64,000 bases of DNA from the NCBI GenBank assembly GCA_963921195.1, contig OY992540.1:191441576-191505575 (forward strand), read 5' to 3'. The position numbers and the translations under genes were made by a program. Each line of letters begins with the position of its first letter. Position 1 is the first letter of the stretch. Below are positions 9,301-20,559 of the stretch, piece after piece. Under the pieces are notes generated by a model, which did no database searches, was not told the origin of the DNA, and saw nothing but the letters and a program-made list of their open reading frames with translations. Origin of the DNA: Pegoplata infirma. Lineage: Eukaryota; Arthropoda; Insecta; Diptera; Anthomyiidae.

Positions 9301-12300
9301 TGGCTGTGCTGCGTAGGAGATGAGGATGATGAAGATGCTGAAGAATTCGAAGATGTTGAACTACTGGCTGAAGTGGCAGAGTGGGAGGATGGTGTTGTAT
9401 GCCTTTTACCATGTAGAGCTTGATAAGCTGCTGTGGTTAGTATGAGAATTTCATGCCATTTATCGGTTAACAGTTTCGTATGAATTTCAACCGGTATTTC
9501 TAAGTAGAAGGGTAATTTCTTAGTCCACGACACCAATTTATGAACGATAGAGTCACCAATATTGCAAAGCTTTTCACTAATCTCGGATTTGTCTTCCAGA
9601 AATTCTGAGAAATGTGGCAATGTGGCTATATCTTCCATGGCATCACAGTCTATCAGTGTTTGTATCATGGATAGAGAATGCTCATAGGAGATCTGGCGAT
9701 CTTTTGAAGAACTAACCGCTGAATCGAGTCGGTGCCGTAGATGAACAATCTCGCTAGGATTTGTTAGAGCAGTCTTAAGAATGGTACCGTTTACCAAATG
9801 CGAGGGTATTTTCATGGCAGTCTCTTGGGGCGTCGTAGGTCTTTGTGAAGCTGCTGACTGTTGATGAGCCATATGTTGCTGAGGAGCCACTGAGGCAGCA
9901 TGATGATGTGATGTTTGCTGTTGAGGACCACCGCTAGCAACGGGACTGTGTAGAGGACCTCCAGGACCACATGCTGAGGCATGTAGAGGATGATGTGGTG
10001 ATGATAAATGCGGAGGGGGATGCTGTAGTTGTTGTTGCTGCTGTTGTTGAGGCGGCCCCAGTAGTTGTTGCGGTTGCGACGTTTGGTGATGTGGTAAATT
10101 CATTGATTGTTGTTGTTCTTTACTCAAAAACATCGGTTTCATTTCACCTAATAATTTGGTTTGTTGCTGATGTGCTGCCGCTGCCACAGCTGCAGCAAAT
10201 TGTTGCTGTTGCAATTGTTGTTGTTGCTGTTGTGGCATAAACAGATGAGCCGGATGATGATGCGGAGATAGTTGTGTCTGATGATGGCCTTGATTGTGTT
10301 GTTGTTGATGCATTGGTGAATGTTGTTGAGGCTGTTGCTGCTGCTGTTGTTGTTGTTGCTGCTGTTGTTGAGTTTGCTTACTCTTCTTGTGTTTCTTATA
10401 CTTGACCTTGTAAAGATTATAAACAGCTCCACTGTTACGACCACCGGGCATGCGATCTTCTCGAACGGCTGATAAAATAATAAGAATAAGAGAATTAAGG
10501 ATAAGTTTTAAAGATTGTATTTGTAATTCGAACATTTTAAAGACTTATAGTTTCGTATGTCGATTCGAAAGGTTTTTGGAATCAAATCGACTTACGAAAT
10601 TTTCCCCCCAGAAAAAATTGCTTACCTTGTAATACCATTCCCTGTTCAATACACTTTTTAAAACGACAATACTGACAACGGTTACGTTGAGCTTTGGTAA
10701 TCTCACAGGTGCCATCTGCCACACATGTATACACCCGTCTATTTTGCACGGTACGTTTAAAGAAACCTTTGCATCTAATCAAAAAAAAAAATCAAATATA
10801 AAATAAAACTTTTCGAAATTGATTTCCTCAAACTCCAAAAAACTTACCCTTCACAGGTTATAATACCATAATGTAAGCCAGTGGCCTTATCCTCACATAT
10901 CATACACACCAGAGGTTGATCATCCTCATCGGTAGGCTCATGAGGATTATCAAGACCTCGTCCTAAGCCTGTGGTATTAGATGATCCTCCACCACCCCAA
11001 GGTTGTTGGGCAGCACTTAAGTTGAGGGCATGTAGTTGGCCAGGCGGTAACTGAGAATAATCGCCAGCCCAGAGACGTTCCATATTCAAAGCATGAGGCG
11101 TACGAAAGGCATGTGGCGGTCTTGGCCTGTTGTCTTGTATCCGTGTTTGACCCAGTGACAATAACAATTGAGCGGCTTCTTCGTTATTTTGCGGAGAAGG
11201 CCCAGGCGTATGTGTTGGAGTCAGAGATCCGGCTGAAGGTGACGAAGAGGATGTGTTTAACGATGACTGTGACGAGTGATGCGGTTGGGATTGCAGTGAC
11301 GAAGGCGGCGCTCCTCCACCCATTTGTTGATGTGATAGATGATGTTGTTGATGGTGATGTGAATTTGGCGACTGACTGGCTGATCCCGCCGATGAAGGTG
11401 GTGCCGCCGGTTCATAACCCCAAACCATAGTACGGACACCACAACTTTCGCCCATTATCACGGTAGGAGTACCCCTAGGTGGTGTTTGCGAGGGTGTTTG
11501 TGGAGAAAGCTGTGACGTTGAGGAGGCTGATGACGAGGAGTGGTGTGGAGAGGGCGATTGTCCGGGACCACCCGGTCGTATGCTACCCATGGGTCCACCT
11601 ATAACTTCAGGTTTAACACCATTGATTCGTGCATTCGATACCCATACCATACGTTGAGCCGCCGCAGCGGCTACTGCAGCTGCTCCTGGTTGCATTAGTT
11701 GTGGCAAACCAGCAGCAGCTGCTGCTGCCGCCGCCACATGTTGCTGAACTTCATTTTTAACCCGAAACATTAAAGCCGCATCTCTATTGGGATGCCTTAA
11801 AGACTGCAAAGATGCCGGATGCATTAAAGCTTGAGCCATATTACCCAAAGCCTGGGGTGGCAATTGTGGTGGTGGTGGTCCTTGGGGAGATTGTTGTTGA
11901 TTTGGTGACTGTTGCTGCATAAAATGATGCGGAGAATGATGTCTTTGTTGAGCATTACCTCCATTACCAAAATTCGGATTATGATTTTGCATTGTAGGAG
12001 GTTCCTTTTTAATGCGTATATGTTGCCCGAGATTTTGTTGCGGTTGCATCATATGCTGTTGTGGTGATTTCGAGGCCGAATGTCTAGAACTGGGTGACAT
12101 TGAAGCACTCGGTGATAGTTCCCGCGTAGCTGGATTATTTTGCCTAGACATGGCAGCTGCTTGTTGTAGTAATTGTAGCTGTTGTTGCTGCGTTAAATGT
12201 TGCATTGACTGTGACAGTAAGTGATGATGTTGTGGTGGCAATTGCAGATCATGGGGAGGACTTTGTTTTCGTAGCTGAGGTTGTGTCAACTGCTGATGTA

Positions 12301-13612
12301 AGTGATGTGTTGTGACTATAGGTGGTCCTGGTGTAGGGTTTGAATGTTGCTGCTGAAGTTGCTGTTGTTGTTGCTGTTGATGATGCTGCTGTTGTAGCTG
12401 ATGATGATGTTGTTGTTGCTGCTGTTGTTGGGATGGTGTTGTATAATGTGTGTTAGTTAGTGAACTCTGTAATGGTGACGGCGATGAAGTTGCTATAGAA
12501 GCACTAACAGCTGTGGAATATGGCGAATGTGGTGGTTGGGGCGGTAATTGGGGTTCAGACTTAATACGAGATGGTGTTACCAAAACAGTAACATGTTGTT
12601 GAGACTGTGTGGGTGTTTTACAACCCTGTTGTTGTTGTTGTTGCTGATGTTGCAATTGTTGTTGATGCTGCTGCTGGTGGTGTTGCTGCTGCTGTTGTTG
12701 TTGTTGTTGATGATGATGATGGTAGGCCATCATACGTGTAGGAGAGCCTAATATACGTTCTTCTTTAACAGAACGTATAACACTCATATTGCTGGTTGAA
12801 TTATTATTACTATTACCACTTCCAGATCCCTGTCCTTGTCCACCCCCACCACTACTTCCACCATGAATACCATTCGCTGACATTATGGGTGAAGAAGTGG
12901 TAGTCGAGGGTTTATCATCCATTGAATCGGGTGATGCTCGACTACTACCTCCACCATTACTTGTACTACTACTGGCATTACCATTATTATGGGGCGGCGT
13001 AGGTGTAGCTCTATGACTTGAAGGTGTCCGTCGTTCATTACTATCTGCTGCCGCCATTTCAGTATTCATGGGTGGTGAAGTTCTTACTGGTGCAGGTGGT
13101 GTCATCATTGTTGAAGCGGCCGAAGAAGCTACAATACCACATGATGATGAATGGATTTCAGTCTGTTCTTGTTGTTGTTGATGATGTTGCTGCTGCATTT
13201 GTTGTTGCAATTGTTCATTTTTAACCGCAACTGCTGCTGCTACTGCTTTAGCTGTAGCAACTACTACTTCTGCAGCCACTTGATGTTGAGGTTTTTCATT
13301 CAACATCGATGTTGTTGAACATGTGGCAGGTGTTGTGGTTGTTGTTAAAGAAGTGGTAGCTGTTAGTGTTACCATTGCTGTGGAACTAGCAACATTTGTT
13401 CCTAGTACACCACCACCACCTCCCGCTCCTCCTCCCGTATCACACATTTTTGGTGACATCGGTGCTAAGAGGTCTGGTGATGAGGTTGAGGTATCTGCTA
13501 CAGATTCACCATCACTGCTGCATCTTGAATCGATTTTACGTCGTTTCAGTTTTAGATCCTGAAAAAGGCTCATTTTATCGAGCTCGCTGTAAGGGCCACG
13601 GCTCAGTGTCAT
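6279..13612 (-). CDS. Hr4: Hormone receptor 4 (DHR4, NR6A-type nuclear receptor), main form, 1526 aa
   Basis: Five joined exons (B-F) give 4578 coding bases. The DNA-binding domain has Cys 903, 906, 920 and 923 in finger one, with P-box CEGCKG. Finger two has Cys 939, 945, 955 and 958 and ends [11 protein letters not shown]. The extension [12 protein letters not shown] follows, the wording of insect Hr4. The N-terminal 900 residues are low-complexity with many Q, H, S and P runs and several psi-K-x-E sites (for example IKSE). The ligand-binding domain covers roughly residues 1215-1526. In Drosophila, Hr4 is a nuclear factor that shapes ecdysone pulses and the early metamorphic gene response. 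That role is known for the family and inferred here. The length matches my memory of about 1500 residues for the Drosophila protein. Confidence 0.95.
6440..7211. mobile_element. hAT-type non-autonomous element with CACTGyTGCCAA ends
   Basis: The left end CACTGCTGCCAA and right end TTGGCAACAGTG are inverted repeats. Flanks CTCGTAGC and CTTTTAGC match at 6 of 8 positions, consistent with an aged hAT duplication. Inside, TTAGCGGGAAAA is repeated several times near the left end, with TTTTCCCGCTAA in inverse near the right. A second element (6976-7173) is nested inside. The short frame at 6661-6843 is chance. Confidence 0.65.
6976..7173. mobile_element. Roughly 197-bp hAT-type MITE, copy 1
   Basis: Ends CATATAGTATACATAAAGG and the inverse of CATAAAGTATACATATAGG flank a core almost identical to the copy at 52541-52736 (AGGCGAAGGTGAAAG, TTTCTCACACGTACGTTG, TTTACAAGTCGTACTTTG). 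Flanks ATTAAGAG and ATTTAGAG match at 7 of 8 bases, fitting an 8-bp duplication. It is nested inside the 6440-7211 element. Confidence 0.8.
7540..8295. repeat. Foldback element in Hr4 intron E-F
   Basis: GTCAACCGGGCCACCGCT near 7607 is matched in reverse by AGCGGTGGCCTGGTTGAC near 8222. The pairing continues inward with ATATGGCGGATCCAATATG near 7699 and its counterpart near 8105. The axis is near 7920. The 111-residue minus-strand frame across it is just one arm and not a gene. Confidence 0.7.
8813..8934 (-). CDS. Hr4: Hr4 exon E (ligand-binding domain)
   Basis: It encodes [19 protein letters not shown], then LNELLSYIPE, a helix-forming part of the ligand-binding domain. The acceptor is TTTAGCAG, with two usable AGs three bases apart (after 8935 or after 8932). 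Both keep frame and differ only by one alanine. The donor GAG/GTGAGT ends the exon at 8813 in phase 0. Confidence 0.9.
9005..10468 (-). CDS. Hr4: Hr4 exon D: hinge and most of the ligand-binding domain
   Basis: The acceptor TTTTATCAG precedes 10468. The phase-1 join completes the alanine of [14 protein letters not shown], the extension of the DNA-binding domain, followed by a basic stretch ([11 protein letters not shown]). Polyglutamine and histidine-rich linker follow, then [19 protein letters not shown] (residue 1201 starts ILKTAL). The conserved ligand-domain block has [42 protein letters not shown] and [15 protein letters not shown] serine-rich insert (about 9250-9400) interrupts the domain before [15 protein letters not shown] and [15 protein letters not shown]. 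The donor AAAG/GTAAGT ends it at 9005 in phase 1. Confidence 0.95.
10626..10774 (-). CDS. Hr4: Hr4 exon C: second zinc finger
   Basis: The acceptor TTTTTTGATTAG ends at 10775. The join completes Gly 922 and gives [34 protein letters not shown] and [17 protein letters not shown]. All cysteines of the second C4 finger are present. The donor ACAAG/GTAAGC closes at 10626. The introns on both sides are short (73 and 157 bases), in contrast to the giant 5' intron. Confidence 0.95.
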
Positions 13613-13617
13613 AATTC
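10848..13617 (-). CDS. Hr4: Hr4 exon B: long N-terminal region and first zinc finger
   Basis: The acceptor TTTGTCTTTACAG ends at 13618. The exon begins GAATT then ATG at 13610-13612 ([20 protein letters not shown]), which is the usual Hr4 start. The 900-residue N-terminus is Q-, H-, S-, P- and A-rich with long polyglutamine runs from CAA/CAG codons. It includes conserved islands such as [34 protein letters not shown] and RTMVWGYEP. It ends in [17 protein letters not shown] and TCEG, then donor GG/GTAAGT in phase 2. An upstream coding exon can join in frame, because the five bases before the ATG contain no stop. Confidence 0.95.
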
Positions 13618-14179
13618 CTGTAAAGACAAATTAAAAAGATAGAAAGGTGTTAAATGAAGGAAAACTATAAAAAAAATATTTAAATAAATTTTGTTTTAAT
13701 AAAAATTTAAATGAGAAGAAGTTTTAACATTTAAAATTAAGGGAATTAATAAAGGACGTACATTTAAATAAATATTTTCCCCTAGGGACTTAGACTTCAG
13801 GTAAAAATATTTTTTAAAGAAGTACTAAAATTTTATAATTTCAATAATTCATAAATTACCGAAGATATATTTGCATAAAGGCTTAAATATTGTATACGGT
13901 GTGAAGTGAGGGTAAAGCATAAACAGGTAGGAATAGCTAATTAATTTAAATTATGCATAACTTGGCGCCATAAACAACTGTTATAGTTACAATGTTGAAA
14001 AAAATTATACAAAATATTATAAAAGATCATGTTACATTTACATCCTCTCACTTTCCCACTCAAAGTTGTATATCTGTTGCCAAAGACATGAAAAAACAGA
14101 CTGAAGTTTCTCTTACCAAAGAGAGGCTTATAAAAACTCGTTACATTTTTCAGATATTTTTTTGTTCTTACGGTTTTTT

Positions 14180-14860
14180 ATAAGAGTTGCCAACTTTATT
14201 GGAGTGTATCTTACACTGCTTTTAGTTGGCAATACCAGCATTCGACTAATGTGCTGTTTAAAGGTGCATAAGTTGTTCGTGTTCACGTGAAAAAATCTGT
14301 CTAACTCCATATTAAGAAATATTTTTGGCAACGCGGCTATATAGTAGGGAAATTGTTTAAACTGATTTTAAATATATAAAACAGCATATATTTTGCAATA
14401 AAATGGATATTTGAGATTTGCTATGATTGTTTCTTTCTTTTTATATTTAAAAGTTTTTGTTTTTAATAGTTTTTATTACGAACTTTAGGCATTTTAAAAA
14501 TTTTCACGTGAAAAACAACTTAGCTTTAAGCTAAGTACTCTGTTTCTTACGGTGAAAATTTCACTTAAACTTTAAACGCCTCAAATTGCAATAAAACATT
14601 TAAAAATCAAGAACTTTTGACAATGATAAGAAAGAAACGATCATAACAAAACTGAAATGTCACTTTTTCACGGCAATTTAAATTGTCTTGTATAATAAAA
14701 ATGAGTGAAAACTTTTTTAACAATTTCCCCTTAATTCCTCGCGTTGCCAATTTTTTTTTTTTTTATATGGAGTTTGACAGATTTTTTCCCGTGAAACCGA
14801 ACAGAGTACTTAGCTTAAAGTGTCATTTTACACGTCATTTTAGTTGGCAACTCATTTTCA
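14180..14860. repeat. Foldback element with GAGTTGCCAACT ends
   Basis: GAGTTGCCAACTTTA near 14186 and TTTAGTTGGCAACTC near 14840 are inverted ends. Further inverse pairs occur inside (CACGTGAAAAAATCTGTC and GACAGATTTTTTCCCGTG; GATTGTTTCTTTCTT and AAGAAAGAAACGATC). The centre has the palindrome TTAGCTTTAAGCTAA. The termini resemble hAT TIRs; the target duplication is not clear. Confidence 0.65.
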
Positions 14861-15175
14861 TAAATCATAGAATTTTAATGTTTAGAATTGCCAACCAAAT
14901 TTTACATCTTTATTAGTTCTCCATCTCAAAGATTATAAATTCTTTTCATTTGCTCTCAGGGAGAAGAAGTTTGGGATAACTTGCTCTTTTGCTCAAAAAT
15001 AATAAAGCATTTAAGAGATGTCAGCTGATTTCATGAAAGAGAAATATACAGAACTTGATCTTTTTTAGGGAATTAATTGCTCTGGTCGCATGATTTTTGC
15101 ATTTACCAGGTAGTTGAAATGACGCACCATTATGTGGGGTTTATTAATATTTCAAATTTAACAGAGTCCAATGAA

Positions 15176-15960
15176 TTTCAACAGACAGACGGACATTGCT
15201 GTCTTAGAATCGGTCACTGATCAACAAGGAGAGGACTTTCATGCAAATGTATGTTTTTCCAGTTAGTCTTAGAATAGCATAAAACTAATATCTTTGCTAA
15301 TCAAAGAATTTGCTTTAAAATGGCATCGATTCGTTAGTGCATATTTTTGCATATTTTTTGAAAATGCATATTTTTCATATTTTGCTAATATTTCGCTATA
15401 AATGCATATTTTTGGGTCATAAGATTCAGTCATATCTGTGTAATATTTAGCTGTAATAGCCATTTCAACAGACAGACGGACATCGCTATCTTAGAATCGA
15501 TCACTGATCAACAAGGAACAAATTAAAGAATTTGCTTTAAAATGGCATCGATTCGATAGTGCATATTTTGATGAAAATGCATATTTTTTATATTTTGCTA
15601 ATATTTTGCTATAAATGCATATTTTTGGGTCATAAGATTCAGTCATATCTGTGTAATATTTAGCTGTAAAGCCCTTTCAACAGACAGACGGACATTGCTG
15701 TCTTAGAATCGGTTACTGATCAACAAGGAGAGGAATTTCATGCAAATGCATGTTTTTCCAGTTAGTTTTAGAATAGCATAAAAAAAATATCTTTGCAAAT
15801 CAAAGAATTTGCTTTAAATTGTCATCGATTCGTTAGTGCCTATTTTTGCATATTTTGCTAAAAATGCATATTTTTGCATATTTTGCTATTATTTCGCTAC
15901 AAATGCATATTTTTGGGACATATTTTGTATAAAATTTTAGTTTTAACTTATTTTTAGATT
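15176..15960. repeat. Three tandem copies of a 210-290 bp repeat
   Basis: Each copy starts TTTCAACAGACAGACGGACA (15176, 15463, 15675), then TTAGAATCGGTCACTGATCA, and ends in runs of TGCATATTTTTGCATATTTT. The first and third contain a segment missing from the second. Diverged relatives with the TGCATATTTT words flank the hAT element (23590-23800 and 30240-30350). Confidence 0.8.
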
Positions 15961-16269
15961 TTTTATGAACTTTTTTTTTGGATATAGTAAACTTTTTTCA
16001 AGGTCAATTTTGGAACCGAAATACGATTTTTGAATGCACATTTTAGGAGCCTAAAACATAGCTTTTTATGCTAGAAATAGAATCGTAGTGTTGAAAACTA
16101 TAAATATTCACATATGTTTATAAAAAACAATTTCCATTAACAATTTCCGACATTTAAAATCCTACTGATGATAACACTAACTGGGGTGTTTGAAACCGGT
16201 ATGAAAATTCCAGAAATTTCTATAATTTTTAGAAATTCAATTTTGCTTCTGCATTTTTCCAACTTGAAC

Positions 16270-16790
16270 CCTTATATCAAAAAAAGATCACTTGAAATTT
16301 GATAACGATTTATTGAAATTAAAAAAAGATCAATAAAAATTCGAAAAATATCTATTGGAATTCATAAAAAGTCAATTGAAATTTAAAAAAACTAATTAAG
16401 ATTTAAAATGTATCAACTTTCCAAAAAGTTTATAAGAACTTGAAAAGGATTAATTTTTTTATGAACTTCTGTAATTAGAGCACTTAAAATATATTTTTTT
16501 AAATTTCAATTGGTATTTCGAATATCAGTTGTTCTTTTTCGAGTTTCATGATTGACATATTTTGAATTACAATTAATATTTTTTACGAATTTTATCTGAT
16601 CTTTTTCGAATTGACAATTATCACATGACAATTGGTCTTTTTCGGACTTAAATTATTTTGTTCAAATTTAAATTGTCCTTTTAAAAATAGAATTTTTGAT
16701 TTTCAAATCAAATTTTCGATTTTCAAATCAAATTTTGAATTTTTATTGAAGTCTTTAATTTCATATGAAATTTTTTGAATTCCAATGGTG
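16270..16790. repeat. Degenerate, inverted AAAGATCAATTG-type array
   Basis: Words such as AAAAAGATCAATAAAAATTCG on the left and CTTTTTCGAATTGACAATT on the right repeat the theme of the 1-1015 array, in the same head-to-head layout but far more eroded. Confidence 0.55.
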
Positions 16791-17829
16791 CGGATCTCTT
16801 AATTTGTTATAGCATGATTGACAACTCTATTCAAAATTCACTCAAAAATCTTGGTCAGTTGTTTTACATATTAAATATCTCTAATATTTTTCTAAAGGTC
16901 TTTGAACTTTTTTTTTTTAATTTTGATAAAAATCATGATTGAATGACAACTAAGAAAGTGTGTGTGTGCGTATACCAAAAAAGAGAAAGAAACAAAATTT
17001 AAATGACAAAAAAAAAAAAATTAAGTTTAATTTTAACTTAAAAAAAAAAGATCTTAATTGGGATTTCAAGAAGTGAAAGTATAATGGATTATTTAGAAAA
17101 AAAAAAATCTTGAACTATGTATGTACAAGAAAATATCTATTCATTTCACATAAAGTGTTATACTTGAAATCTATTCATGTTAAATTACAAAAAAAAAATT
17201 ATATATTTTCCAAATTAGTTTCTAAGCATTATCAGACAGTTAGTCAGACATTTTTATTGTTTTAAATATCTAGACAGAAAAATATTATTGCTATTTTAGT
17301 TTATTATAAAATATATATTTTTTTGCTCTCAACACATTTTTTTTATTTAATTTTTGCTACGTCTTAAATGTGTCTATATTTTATAGTTTTGTTTATTTAG
17401 AGGTCAACAGGAAAACAATATTAAATGCAAATTTTTATTATTATTTTTAAATAAATGTTTGTAGTTTGTTTTTCTATATTTTCTATAATTCTTAGTTTCA
17501 TTTTATAAAATTCTCTTAAGAATTTTGTGGCAATTTTTTTTTCGCGTTTCGATTTGTTTTTGTAGCTTTACGGAAATATTTTGTAAAATTTATGTGTTGA
17601 ACAAATTTCAACAAATGATTTTGTGTTTTAATAGGTTTATACAAATGCTTTTAGGGGGTATATGTATAACAGGTGCTCTTTAAGTGTTATATTTATAAAT
17701 ATATAAAGGTTAAATATATGGAATTAAAAAAGAAATAAAAAAAAAAAAATATAGAAATTAGCTTGAAAATGCAGGTACAAGAAGATAAGTTAAAATAAAC
17801 ATTGTAAATAAGACAGAATTGTTAAAAAT

Positions 17830-20530
17830 TGTTGAAGCGTGTTTTTTTGTAAGTATAACAGTTTTTATAACTGTTATACTTATATTATAACTGTTATACT
17901 AACATTTTTATAACTACCAGTTTTAATAAAAATTTGACGTTTTTTTGTTCAAACTAATTGCACTGTTTTAATTTTTTCCTTATATCATATTTTTTTTAAA
18001 ATATTTCACCATTTGTGTATCCTTTAAATGTTTAAAAAAATAATTGTTATAAAATTTTTACATTGTAAATAAGACAGAATTGTTAAAAATTGTTGAAGCG
18101 CGTTTTTTGGTAAGTATAACAGTTATATTAAACTGTTATACTTAAATTTTAACTGTTATACTAACATTTTTATACCTGTACTATCAGTTTTAATATAAAT
18201 TTGACGTTTTTTTGGTTTATTTTTGTTATTTTTTAAAATGTTTCACCATTTGTGTATCCTCAATTTTCCATTAAAATTTCAGAAAGTAATTTTAAATGTA
18301 AAAAATAGTTATAAAATTTTTACAACTAAAAAATTTATTATAACACATTAAAAATTAGTGGAATAATGTTAACTTGGTAAAAAACTATTAGCATTTAAAG
18401 AGCTATTTTAAAACTTTTGAAATAAACGAAGAGTTTTTTTTAAAAAATCCTTATATCTTTATTTACTAACTGTTATACAAGAACAAAATCAAATAATTAA
18501 TATAAACATTTAAAAGCAGTCAAATAACGTAAAAATTTATTTAAAAAATCTGTTTTACATAAGTATAACACTTACTTAACTGTTATAAAACTGTTATACT
18601 AACAATTGAACTTTTATATTACCAATTTTAAGCTGAAAATATTTTTTTTTGATTTTATTGGTTTAATATGGACTGATTCACAATGTATTCATTTCTTTCT
18701 AGACTGTTTAAAAACTGTTATAACTCAATTTTTAGCTGTTAGGCTAACATTTAAACAGTTATGCTACAATTTTTAAACAAAAAGTAGTATTTTTTGTTAA
18801 ATAACCTGCACTGTACTCATTTTATTCGAGTTTCTTTATTCACTTACTGTTATACAAGTTTTATATCAATAATCTACAATATAAAACAATCAATATTATT
18901 GGCCAAATAATGTTTAAAGTTATAAAAAAAATCTGATTTTAATAGTTTAACAATTTATTTAGCTGTTATAAAACTGTAATACTAACAATTTAACTGTTAT
19001 ATTATCAATTTTATACTTGGTTTATTTTTTGTTTTAATAAGTATAACATGAACAGATTTATTTAAAAACAATTTATAAATATTTTTTGTGAAATAACCTG
19101 CAGAGAATAATATTAATATTATTGCTATGTCTTTATTCATTAACTGTTATACATTTTCTATATCGTCAATGTTTAATATAAAAGATCAATATTAGTCAAA
19201 TAATGGTTAAAGTTATAAAAGAATCTGTTTTAACTGTTATACTAACAATTAAACTGTTATATTACCAATTCTAAACTAAAAAGTTGTTTGTGTTTATTGG
19301 TATAACATAAACAGATACGTTTAAAAACAATTTATTAATTTCTTAACTGTTACAAAACGGTTATAGCTTATTTTTTAACTGTTATACTAACAATTCAACA
19401 GTTGCACTATCATTTTTTTAAAAATTTTTTTTATTTTTTTGTAAAATAACCGCACTGAATTAATTTTATTCTTATTTCTTTATTTAGCAAATGTTAAACA
19501 AGTTTTATATCATTAATTTCCTATATAAACTAGTGATATTTAATGTTATAAAAACTCTGTTTTCAAAAACTATATAACACTTTTTTAACTGTTTCAAAAC
19601 TGTTATACTAACAGTTTAACTGTTATACTACAAATTTTAAATTAAATATATTTATTATTTGTATTGTTATGATGTGAACTGATTTATCTATTAATATTTT
19701 AACATAAATAATCTTTATAACAGTATGATAAATGCCTCAGAATCCGACAAAACTCCTTTCTACTAAAAAAATCTTAGCTTCAGCGGCACTTTAAGTCAGG
19801 ATCTGAGGCATTAGGTGTTTTATAATTTTCTTTTGGTTAAAACTTTAAATTGTTTATTCAATAACTGTTATACAAATGCTAGATCATCAATCTTTAATAT
19901 GAAACATATTTGTTAATATTTAAGTTAAAAGTTTTACAAAAAATCTGTTTCGTTAAGAAAAACAGTTTTATCAACTGTTATGAAACTGTTATACTAATAA
20001 TTTAGTTGTTATACTACGAATTTTAAACTAATACTACGAATTTTAAACTAATTTGATGGTTGTTATTTGAATATCGGTATTTTTTTATTAATTGCAGTTG
20101 TTGCATTCTTAACTGTTATACTTCGTTTCGTTAAGAAAAACAGTTTTATCAACTGTTATCAAACTGATATACTAATAATTTAGCTGTTATACTACGAATT
20201 TTAAACTATACTACGAATTTTAAACTAATTTGATGGTTGTTATTTGAATATCGGTATTTTTTTATTAATTGCAGTTGTTGCATTCTTAACTGTTATACTG
20301 TTTTAAATAAATTGATTTGAATGTTTTAAGTTAAAAGTTTTACAAAAAATCTGTTTCATTAAGTATAATAGTTTCATCAAATGTTATACTAATAATTTAG
20401 TTGTTATACTACGAATTTTAAACTAAACGTTTTGATTGTTGTGATTTGAATATCTGGACTTGTTTTATTAATTGCAGTTGTTGCATTCTTAACTGTTATA
20501 CTGTTTTAAATAAATTGATTTGAATGCTAT
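17830..20530. repeat. Field of dispersed AACTGTTATAC repeats
   Basis: The 10-11 bp word AACTGTTATA(C), or its reverse GTATAACAGTT, recurs dozens of times over 2.7 kb, often as ACTGTTATACTAACA. It alternates with AT-rich filler. Direct and inverted copies sit close together, for example around 17860-17895. The last part (about 19945-20530) is a clear threefold tandem repeat of about 180-220 bp, each with ACTACGAATTTTAAACTA and TTGCAGTTGTTGCATTC. Confidence 0.85.
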
Positions 20531-20559
20531 GCTTTCCTTTCTAAAAAATTCTTCATAAA

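Noticed and set aside
10148..10444. Overlapping minus-strand frame rich in asparagine and serine within exon D
   Set aside because: A frame-shifted reading of the polyglutamine region (CAA repeats read as AAC); exon D's own frame has the conserved domain.
10844..13612. First thought: E75 or another ecdysone-response receptor
   Set aside because: The finger reads [21 protein letters not shown] and the extension [12 protein letters not shown], which is Hr4 wording; E75 has a different first finger and extension.
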